A stretch of 14,701 bases of DNA from Comamonadaceae bacterium (lineage in GTDB: Bacteria > Pseudomonadota > Gammaproteobacteria > Burkholderiales > Burkholderiaceae_C): NCBI GenBank assembly GCA_947374505.1, contig CANCCE010000050.1:1-14701 (forward strand), written 5' to 3'. The first letter of the stretch is position 1, and every line of letters begins with the position of its first letter. The position numbers and the translations under genes are program-made. The notes under the pieces are model-generated. The model made no database searches and was not told where the DNA came from. It saw only the letters and a program-made list of their open reading frames with translations. Below are positions 1 to 5,804 of this stretch, piece by piece.

Positions 1-996
1 TCCTGCCAAAACTGCTGACGCGCCCAAAGCCAAGGCTTTGACGATGTCGGACCCCCTTCGGACGTGCCCATCCAACAAAACAGGGATGGCTCCATCGACT
101 GCAGCCACAATGGCTGGCAGGGCATCCAGCGGCGCAATAGAACTATCCAACATCCGTCCGCCGTGGTTCGAGACCACCACAGCATCCGCACCGCAATCCA
201 TGGCTAATCGGGCATCATCCGGATTCAAAATGCCTTTGACGATCAGCGTTCGCGGCCAGCGGGCACGTAAATCGCGCAGGTCATTCCATGTCAATGAATC
301 CGTTTTTTTCATCGCTTTGCCCATCGGCGCAGCGGTGACGCGGCTTTTCATATCTGGCGGAAAATTTTCGTATTGGGGCATTCCCGTGCTGACAACATAT
401 CGACCCAGCACACCCAGCATCCACCTGGGTTTCCTGATCACATCCAGGATATTGTTGACCGTGAATCGAAAAGGTATCGTGAAGCCGTTACGCACGTTGT
501 ACTCGCGATTGGATGTCACAGCCGTGTCCACCGTCACCACAAGGGCCTCGTATCCAGCTTTCAAAGCCCTGTCGGCCAGCCCATAAGACGCTTCTTTGTC
601 CGGCCAGATGTACAGCTGAAACCAGAGGTTGCCACCGGCTTCCTGGGCAACCCTCTCGAGAGATGTCAGGGATCCCGTGGCGACTGTGAAGGGAATTCCC
701 GCAGCCGCAGCGGCTCGAGCCAACGCAATTTCACCTTCGAACCACATCAGACCTGCTGCACCGGTCGGTGCGATCGCCAAAGGGAAACTCCACGCCTTAC
801 CGAATAACGTCAACGAAGCGTCGCGTTTTGACACGTCCACCAATGTTCTTGGGATGAACTTCAAGTCATCAAAGGCCCTCCGGTTATTTTTCAGCGCGAC
901 ACCGTCCTCGGTGCCGCGCTCCACAAATTCGAAAAGTCCTTTGGGTAAAAGTGCGCGCGCTCGTGCGCAGTAATCAGCAACATTCAACAGGTGCAT
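1..996 (-). CDS. FMN-dependent alpha-hydroxy-acid dehydrogenase (lactate/mandelate dehydrogenase family), C-terminus cut off
   Basis: The minus-strand frame from the ATG at 996 is open to the window edge, giving 332 residues of a family usually about 360-400 long. The family oxidises 2-hydroxy acids to 2-oxo acids with FMN. Visible family motifs are the QLY segment (Tyr129), VTVDTA (Asp157), Arg164, the flavin-proximal Lys254 in IVKGIL, the catalytic-base motif SNHGGR (His278, Arg281) and RRGSDIVKALALGA near residues 313-326. GAGGAG lies 5 bases before the ATG and supports this start. Two positions are odd: Phe24 stands where spinach glycolate oxidase has the substrate-binding Tyr24, and His311 replaces the usual Gly/Ser of the DGGVRRG-type loop. 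It diverges from a LysR gene, its likely regulator. Family membership is secure. Substrate (lactate, mandelate, glycolate or another) cannot be read from the sequence. Confidence 0.93.
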   Translation of the reverse strand, partial: MHLLNVADYCARARALLPKGLFEFVERGTEDGVALKNNRRAFDDLKFIPRTLVDVSKRDASLTLFGKAWSFPLAIAPTGAAGLMWFEGEIALARAAAAAGIPFTVATGSLTSLERVAQEAGGNLWFQLYIWPDKEASYGLADRALKAGYEALVVTVDTAVTSNREYNVRNGFTIPFRFTVNNILDVIRKPRWMLGVLGRYVVSTGMPQYENFPPDMKSRVTAAPMGKAMKKTDSLTWNDLRDLRARWPRTLIVKGILNPDDARLAMDCGADAVVVSNHGGRMLDSSIAPLDALPAIVAAVDGAIPVLLDGHVRRGSDIVKALALGASAVLAG

Positions 997-1001
997 CTTG
1001 T

Positions 1002-1007
1002 CTCCTC
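1002..1007 (-). promoter_or_regulatory. Ribosome binding site of the hydroxy-acid dehydrogenase
   Basis: GAGGAG on the minus strand sits 5 bases upstream of the ATG at 996. It fixes the start of the dehydrogenase, which is otherwise easy to miss because the gene has no stop inside the window. Confidence 0.75.
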
Positions 1008-1064
1008 TGTCACGGCGGGGGCCAAGACGAGCATTGATTGTGAGCAAAACCAGTCGCCAATCTC

Positions 1065-1093
1065 TTTACACTGCAAAGAATCATTCTTTCCAA
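1065..1093 (-). promoter_or_regulatory. Candidate sigma70 promoter of the hydroxy-acid dehydrogenase
   Basis: On the minus strand TTGGAA (1093-1088) and TGTAAA (1070-1065) are separated by exactly 17 bases, a reasonable match to -35 and -10 elements. The predicted transcript start, near 1058, would leave a leader of about 60 bases before the ATG at 996. The elements are imperfect and were found by eye, so this is only a candidate. A perfect palindrome fills the spacer (separate entry). Confidence 0.4.
1073..1091. promoter_or_regulatory. Perfect 15-base palindrome, candidate regulator operator
   Basis: AAAGAAT (1075-1081), one central base, then ATTCTTT (1083-1089) form a perfect inverted repeat. 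After one mismatch the outermost pair G1073/C1091 also matches. It lies 17 bases before the LysR ATG and inside the -35/-10 spacer of the candidate divergent promoter, so a protein bound here could act on both genes. The LysR product of the adjacent gene is the obvious candidate binder. That assignment is inference. Confidence 0.5.
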
Positions 1094-1106
1094 AAAAGAA
1101 ACCAGC

Positions 1107-2018
1107 ATGGACGAGATCACCCCCATCCGCGTATTCCTTGAAGTGGCCAGACGGCAGAGTTTCACCGGTACGGCTGAACATTTCGGCTTATCCATAAGCG
1201 CCATCAGCAAACATGTCGCAACGTTGGAAAAGAGCCTCAATGCCCGTCTTTTGAACCGTACGACCAAGACCATGAGCCTGACGCGTGCAGGCAGCTTGGT
1301 GGTTGAACGTGGCACAGCGGTGGTGCGCGACTTAGCGAACATGAGAGCATCTGTCGCCGGGTTGAATGGTGACATCTCCGGTGTTGTGCGAGTTGGTGCC
1401 GCACCTTACTTTGGTGCGCAGCGCATCACGCCGCTGATTGCGAGCTTTTGCGAGCAGCACCCAGCGATCCAAGTGACACTCACTCTTTTGTCGCATCGAC
1501 GAGTGGGCGACTTCGTGAAAGAGGGGCTGGATGTTGGCATCATCAACTCTCCAGATCTACAAGATGCGACCCACAGCGCGTACACCATCACCAACATGCC
1601 ACAGGTGTTGGTCGCCTCTCCCTCTTATCAAAAACGAGCTGGCCGTATTCAAACGCCTTCCGACTTGGCCAAACTCAACTGCCTGGTCAATTCCTACAAA
1701 TCACCCACGGGGACTTGGCGCTTCAATGGGCCTCAGGGAGAAGTGACCGTAACGGTCCAAGGAAATTTCCGTTCGATTTACGGCGATTGCCTCAAGGTCG
1801 CCGCAGTCCACGGCATGGGTATCTCGATGCACCCCCGGTATATGGTTGCCAAAGAACTGGCACAAGGTGAACTGGTGCAACTTTTGCCGGACTTTGAACC
1901 CGAAATGCTTCACGTCTTTGCTCTCTTTGCAAGCGGCGGTTTGATTCCTCAAAGCGTCCGTACGTTTTTAGATTTTCTAAGACAGTGGGGACGCGAAAAT
2001 CCAAACTGGATTGACTGA
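1107..2018 (+). CDS. LysR-type transcriptional regulator
   Basis: This 303-residue protein has the length and layout of the LysR family. An N-terminal winged helix-turn-helix occupies about residues 4-62, with the recognition region near GTAEHFGLSISAISKHVATL (21-40) and the family-typical ARLLNRTTKTMSLTRAG after it. A linker helix and a periplasmic-binding-protein-like effector domain run from about residue 90 to 295. LysR proteins usually act as tetramers and control a divergently transcribed neighbour in response to a small ligand. Here that neighbour is the FMN hydroxy-acid dehydrogenase; the downstream amidase on the same strand is a second possible target. The ATG at 1107 has only a weak AAGAAA-type ribosome site, but the N-terminus aligns with the family. 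Ligand is unknown. Confidence 0.93.
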   Translation: MDEITPIRVFLEVARRQSFTGTAEHFGLSISAISKHVATLEKSLNARLLNRTTKTMSLTRAGSLVVERGTAVVRDLANMRASVAGLNGDISGVVRVGAAPYFGAQRITPLIASFCEQHPAIQVTLTLLSHRRVGDFVKEGLDVGIINSPDLQDATHSAYTITNMPQVLVASPSYQKRAGRIQTPSDLAKLNCLVNSYKSPTGTWRFNGPQGEVTVTVQGNFRSIYGDCLKVAAVHGMGISMHPRYMVAKELAQGELVQLLPDFEPEMLHVFALFASGGLIPQSVRTFLDFLRQWGRENPNWID

Positions 2019-2110
2019 GATCCGACCCGCCAGTGTTGCCCACATGCCTGCTTGAGTGCTGCGCAGAAGTCGCTCAGTATGTACGTCCAAAACCAGAGAT
2101 ACTGTGATCC

Positions 2111-3409
2111 ATGGCATCCATTAAAAAACCCCTCCATCAACTCGACGCGTGGCAAGCCGCTGAAGCGCTCGCCCATCGCGACATTCAGGCGATTGACTTG
2201 GTACGGGCTTGCCTAGACCGCATTGAGCAGCGCGATCCAGTGGTCCACGCGTTCGTAGAACTGAATGCCAATGCCGCCTTGGCTTTGGCCCGTCAGCTGG
2301 ACGCCGGACCGGTGCGTGGGCTGCTGCACGGGCTGCCGTTCGGCGTGAAGGATCTGCTCGACACCGCCGACCTGCCCACGGCGTACGGCTCACCGATTTA
2401 TGCCGGCCAACAGCCGCTGGCGGATGCCGCCGCCGTGGCCCTGTGCCGAGAGGCTGGCGCTGTGCTGCTGGGCAAAACAGTCAGCACCGAGCTGGCCAAT
2501 ATGCACCCCGGCGTCACGCGTAATCCGCACAACCTCCAGCACACGCCTGGCGGTTCTTCGAGCGGTTCTGCCGCCGCCGTGGCCGACGGCATGCTGCCAT
2601 TGGCGCTCGGCACGCAAACGGCGGGTTCACTCATTCGACCGGCGGCTTTTTGCGGTGTGGTGGGTTTCAAACCCAGCCACAACCGCGTCAGCAGAGCGGG
2701 CGTCAAAAGCCTGTCGGAGACGCTGGACACGATCGGTGGTTTTGGCCGCAGTGTGCGCGACGTGGCCCTGCTCGGGGCCGTGCTCACAGGCGACAAACGG
2801 TTGGTTGACCCGCGCAATTTCGACGCTCAGGCGAGTTCAGCGCCACGCATTGGCCTCTGTGCCACGCCCGACTGGTCCTTGGCCGATGAAGACACGCAGC
2901 AAGCTTGGGCACAAGCCGAAAAAGCGCTGACGGGCTATGCTCGGCCGGTTGCACTTCCCGCTGAACTGCAGGACCTTGTCGCCCAACAAAAAGCGGTCCA
3001 GATGTTTGAAACCGCCCGCTCACTGCGCCATGAACACCGGCACCACGCGCATCAATTGAGCCCATCGCTGCTGGCTCTGCTTGAGGATGGCATGCGCATC
3101 AGTGGCGAGACCCACGCTTTTAACCTGAAGGCAGTAGCTCATCACCGGCATGTGGCGGCAGACTTGTTCCGCGATCACGATGTGTTGCTGGCTCCCAGCG
3201 CGTTAGGCGAGGCGCCAGCTGGACTCGCGACAACGGGCGACCCCTTGTTTTGTCGTGGCTGGACGCTGCTCGGACTGCCCTGCATTCACCTGCCGTTTGC
3301 CCGCGGCCGCAACGGATTGCCGGTTGGCCTGCAACTGGTGGGGCGCTTTGCTGACGACCACCTGCTGCTGACTGCTGCACATTGGGTGCATGAGCAACTG
3401 ACGCGCTGA
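2111..3409 (+). CDS. Amidase-signature family hydrolase
   Basis: The 432-residue product belongs to the amidase signature family, which hydrolyses carboxylic amides with a Ser-cisSer-Lys triad. The triad is intact: Lys80 in LPFGVKDLLDT, cis-Ser149 in TPGGSSSGSAAAV and nucleophile Ser173 in TQTAGSLIRPAAFCG. The 24-residue Ser-to-Ser spacing equals that of FAAH Ser217/Ser241. There is no signal peptide, so it should be cytoplasmic. It begins 92 bases after the LysR stop, with no strong ribosome site before the ATG. By eye it is richer in GC than the two genes to its left. The C-terminal third shows no extra domain. It is more like a stand-alone amidase than GatA, because no GatB or GatC is nearby. 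Substrate is unknown; a 2-hydroxy amide would fit the neighbouring hydroxy-acid dehydrogenase, which is inference. Confidence 0.9.
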   Translation: MASIKKPLHQLDAWQAAEALAHRDIQAIDLVRACLDRIEQRDPVVHAFVELNANAALALARQLDAGPVRGLLHGLPFGVKDLLDTADLPTAYGSPIYAGQQPLADAAAVALCREAGAVLLGKTVSTELANMHPGVTRNPHNLQHTPGGSSSGSAAAVADGMLPLALGTQTAGSLIRPAAFCGVVGFKPSHNRVSRAGVKSLSETLDTIGGFGRSVRDVALLGAVLTGDKRLVDPRNFDAQASSAPRIGLCATPDWSLADEDTQQAWAQAEKALTGYARPVALPAELQDLVAQQKAVQMFETARSLRHEHRHHAHQLSPSLLALLEDGMRISGETHAFNLKAVAHHRHVAADLFRDHDVLLAPSALGEAPAGLATTGDPLFCRGWTLLGLPCIHLPFARGRNGLPVGLQLVGRFADDHLLLTAAHWVHEQLTR

Positions 3410-3441
3410 GTTGCAATCTGCGCCTACCCTTGTCATTTTTT

Positions 3442-3445
3442 GGAG
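3442..3445 (+). promoter_or_regulatory. Ribosome binding site deciding the start of the HtrA-like gene
   Basis: GGAG lies 7 bases before the ATG at 3453. It favours that ATG over a possible TTG at 3411, which sits one base after the amidase stop codon and has no ribosome site of its own. Confidence 0.65.
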
Positions 3446-3452
3446 CAGCGTC

Positions 3453-4547
3453 ATGCACGCCTCAAGTCTTCGATTTAAGCGTTCGGATTTTTCCCTTGCC
3501 GTAGCATACGGTGTCGCCGCCATTACGGCGACCCTTTTTCTGCTGCCCTGCGCCTTCACTGCTCAGGCCGCCACACGGATAACCAGCCCAGCCCAAACGC
3601 AAATAGACGCTCTGAGCCGCGCCAGCGCTGCGGTGGTCGGCATTCAGGTGACAGCCGCAGAAGGCGCTCGCTCGGCTCGCTCGCTGGGTCAGGAGCGCAC
3701 GGGTTCTGGCGTGGTCATTGGGGCCGATGGCTTGGTGCTGACGATTGGCTATTTGATGCTGGAGGCACAGCAAATAGAGATCATCACGCACGCTGGTAAA
3801 ACCCTGCCTGCAGTCGCCGTGGCTTATGACATCGCCACCGGATTCGGCTTGGTCAAACCGCTGCTGCCCATCCGTGGTGTAAACCCCGTCACCTTGGGTA
3901 ACCAACAAAATCTTGCGACTGGCGAACCACTGATCGTCATGACCGGGGCCACGACTGACGGGCAAGACAGCGATGTCAGCATGACGCAGTTGGTCAGCCA
4001 ACGGGCTTTTTCAGGCACTTGGGAATACCACCTTGACAGTGCCCTCTTCACCAGCCCGCCCGTCACAGCCGGTGGCGGCAACCACAGTGGCGCACCCTTG
4101 TTCAACCAGCGCGGCGAACTGCTCGGTATTGGCTCTTTGCTGGTGGCCGACGCGCTAGGTGAAAACAAACGCGTGCCGGGCAATATGTTTGTACCCGTCG
4201 ATTTACTCAAACCGATACTCGCCGAGTTACAGCGCTCGGGCAGCAGTCGGCAAAGCCATCGGCCTTGGTTGGGCTTGACGTCGAGCGAGCAAGGTGGCCG
4301 CGTGCAAATCGTCCGCGTGAGTGAAGACAGCCCGGCCGAGGCCGCCGGTCTGGCGCCTGGCGATGTGGTGCTGGCGGTGGACGATAGCCAAGTCGCCACG
4401 CTGGAGAGTTTTTATAAAAAGCTGTGGGCCCGCAGTGCGCCTGACGCGCCGGTGAGGCTGACCGTGTTGCAGGGCGCGGAGATCAAAACCGTGGTCTTGA
4501 CACCGCAAGACCGGATGCTGTCTCTGCAGCGACCTGCGGGGATTTGA
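3453..4547 (+). CDS. Exported HtrA/DegQ-like PDZ protein with degenerate catalytic triad (probable pseudoprotease)
   Basis: The product is 364 residues from the ATG at 3453. A signal peptide covers about residues 10-39, with a hydrophobic core ending TAQA, so the protein should be periplasmic. A trypsin-like S1C domain follows (about 50-255), with GSGVVIGADGLVLT matching the HtrA strand before the catalytic His. One PDZ domain follows (about 270-350; LGL loop, SPAEAAGLAPGDVVLAVD). The triad is broken: Tyr100 (codon TAT, 3750-3752) stands at the His position and Gly130 (GGA, 3840-3842) at the Asp position. Their 30-residue spacing equals DegP His105-Asp135. Ser212 is kept in NHSGAPL, where active members have GNSGGPL. 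The frame is intact and the PDZ well preserved, so selection for a non-proteolytic role (binding, chaperoning or regulating another protease) is likelier than decay. That is inference. It starts 43 bases after the amidase stop and may share its transcript. Confidence 0.85.
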   Translation: MHASSLRFKRSDFSLAVAYGVAAITATLFLLPCAFTAQAATRITSPAQTQIDALSRASAAVVGIQVTAAEGARSARSLGQERTGSGVVIGADGLVLTIGYLMLEAQQIEIITHAGKTLPAVAVAYDIATGFGLVKPLLPIRGVNPVTLGNQQNLATGEPLIVMTGATTDGQDSDVSMTQLVSQRAFSGTWEYHLDSALFTSPPVTAGGGNHSGAPLFNQRGELLGIGSLLVADALGENKRVPGNMFVPVDLLKPILAELQRSGSSRQSHRPWLGLTSSEQGGRVQIVRVSEDSPAEAAGLAPGDVVLAVDDSQVATLESFYKKLWARSAPDAPVRLTVLQGAEIKTVVLTPQDRMLSLQRPAGI

Positions 4548-4563
4548 CCGGCGACCAGCTACC

Positions 4564-4643
4564 CTGTCATGGCGAAGCGTAGCGCGGCCATCCATCTTGG
4601 AGGTGCGCGGTGATGGACTGCCACGCTTCGCACGCAGCGACGG
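4564..4643. repeat. Imperfect inverted repeat between convergent genes (REP-like element or bidirectional terminator)
   Basis: The left arm (4564-4596) and right arm (4612-4643) pair imperfectly around a 15-base loop. The inner part is the best match: the arm ending GGCCATCCATC faces the arm starting GATGGACTGCC. Both outer ends begin or close with GTC/GAC. The general form, GTCAT-GCGAAGCG-AGCGCGGC-ATCCATC, resembles dispersed palindromes that I recall from intergenic regions of Comamonadaceae and other bacteria; this resemblance is from memory. It fills most of the space between the HtrA-like gene and the leftward SDR gene, which end facing each other. It has no T-tract, so a classical intrinsic terminator is unlikely. 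Confidence 0.6.
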
Positions 4644-4706
4644 AATTTCTTGCTTTCCATCACATGCCATTCAAGGTCTGTTCAGTATCCGAACGTATTC
4701 GGAAAA

Positions 4707-5627
4707 CTAACCAGCGGCCAAGCCTTCCAGCACGGTCGGGTAACGCAGAGGAACACGCAGCTCGCGCTTGAGGCGCTGGTTGTCCAGCCGGCGAGACTCG
4801 CCCATAAAACTCAGTAGCATCAAGGGCAACTGCTGCTGCGCCGTGTGGCGTGACAAACGCGGCGGCTTTGGCAAGCCATAAAGGCCTGCGGCCAGATCAA
4901 AATAATCCCCCATTTTGAGTTCGGTGTCGTCACTGACGTTGGTGCTCCGCTGCGGCTTGCCGCGCCAAAGTGCTGCAATGCAGGCGCGGGCCAAGTCATC
5001 GGCGTGAATGTGGTTGGTGTAAACGTCGTCGTCGGCTTGCAGCACGGCCGTGCCTTTGAGCAAACGATTGCGCGGCGTGCCGCCTTCCCGATTCGGCGCG
5101 TAAATACCGGGAATGCGCAAGGTGTGCACCCGCGTGCCGGTGGCCCGGCCAAAAAATCGGAGTTGCTGTTCGGCATCGACACGGCGCTGCGCGCGCGGCG
5201 TGCCCGGGTTGACGCTGCGCACTTCGTTGACCCACTCGCCTTCGCAATCGCCGTAGACGCCGCTGGTGGAGCCATAGACGACGGCATCCGGCAAACCACG
5301 CAAACGCAAGGCGCGCAGCAAGGCCAGTGTGCGCGGGTCGCGCCGCCAGTCGGGTAAGTTCTCGCTGGGCGGCGGAGCCAAGTGCACGACACGTGTGGCG
5401 ATGCCCGACAGACGGCGCAGCGTTTCGGGCTGGTCCAGATTGCCCAGCAGCGGCGTGATGCGTTGGATGCGAAACGCATCCACTTTGTCAGCAGACGACG
5501 TCAGTGCCAGCAACCTGATGTTGGTTGGCAACTGGGCGGCCACACGCTGGCCCACGTCACCACAACCGACGATGAGAATACGCGGGCGCCGGAAGCGAAA
5601 TGGCAAAGCACCGAGAAAATTGGGCAT
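4707..5627 (-). CDS. Atypical short-chain dehydrogenase/NAD(P)-dependent epimerase-like protein (YeeZ-type)
   Basis: The product is 306 residues with an N-terminal Rossmann fold: ILIVGCGDVGQ gives the GxGxxG dinucleotide motif at Gly21-Gly26. Extended-SDR-like features follow: VHLAPPP near 80-87, YGSTSGVYGD at 118-127, RIPGIYAP and NHIHADDLARA. The usual YxxxK catalytic pair is absent; the aligned stretch reads PRAQRRVDAEQ (144-154). This is typical of the atypical SDR group that includes YeeZ, so a classical reductase activity should not be assumed. It may bind NAD(P) without a standard redox reaction. It reads leftward, diverging from the ferredoxin-reductase gene across 177 bases. No Shine-Dalgarno sequence precedes the ATG; the upstream stretch is pyrimidine-rich. 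Biological role is unknown. Confidence 0.85.
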   Translation of the reverse strand: MPNFLGALPFRFRRPRILIVGCGDVGQRVAAQLPTNIRLLALTSSADKVDAFRIQRITPLLGNLDQPETLRRLSGIATRVVHLAPPPSENLPDWRRDPRTLALLRALRLRGLPDAVVYGSTSGVYGDCEGEWVNEVRSVNPGTPRAQRRVDAEQQLRFFGRATGTRVHTLRIPGIYAPNREGGTPRNRLLKGTAVLQADDDVYTNHIHADDLARACIAALWRGKPQRSTNVSDDTELKMGDYFDLAAGLYGLPKPPRLSRHTAQQQLPLMLLSFMGESRRLDNQRLKRELRVPLRYPTVLEGLAAG

Positions 5628-5711
5628 AAAAAGTATGAAAGAGAAAGAAGGTGCAGGAAGACAAACTAAGGCTGAAAAAAGGACTCGAGTGGCAAGAACT
5701 TGCAGGGCTTC

Positions 5712-5769
5712 AATTTGGAGGCAAAATTGGAGGCTTTGCTAAACCGCAATACCCCCTGAAGCCTCAGGG
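5712..5769 (+). promoter_or_regulatory. Direct repeat and hairpin in the divergent intergenic region
   Basis: TTGGAGGC occurs twice (5715-5722 and 5727-5734) with a 12-base period, just over one helical turn. A six-pair hairpin follows: CCCTGA (5754-5759), loop AGCC, TCAGGG (5764-5769). Both lie in the 177-base region between the leftward SDR gene and the rightward reductase gene, where promoters are expected. No convincing -35/-10 pair was found. Treat it as a candidate control region only. Confidence 0.3.
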
Positions 5770-5804
5770 TCCAGAGACACACCAAAGATACCAAGGATAC
5801 CAAC

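Noticed and set aside
38..973. Plus-strand open frames over the left edge (182, 144 and 114 residues)
   Set aside because: They lie opposite the hydroxy-acid dehydrogenase, whose minus-strand frame is fully open and carries all family motifs. The plus-strand translations match nothing recognisable.
2019..2110. Regulatory hairpin before the amidase
   Set aside because: Only a short GAGTG/CGCTC pairing with a mismatch around CTGCGCAG is present. This is too weak to call.
3411..3452. TTG start giving a 378-residue HtrA-like protein
   Set aside because: It has no ribosome site. The extension adds a second hydrophobic-poor leader before the signal peptide, whereas the ATG at 3453 has GGAG at 7 bases.
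3824..4399. 191-residue minus-strand frame opposite the HtrA-like gene
   Set aside because: Its composition is low-complexity Ser/Pro/Leu antisense coding, and it overlaps completely a gene with signal peptide and PDZ motifs.
4547..4700. Classical intrinsic terminator after the HtrA-like gene
   Set aside because: The inverted repeat is long and imperfect and neither side has a run of T residues, so it is listed as a repeat.
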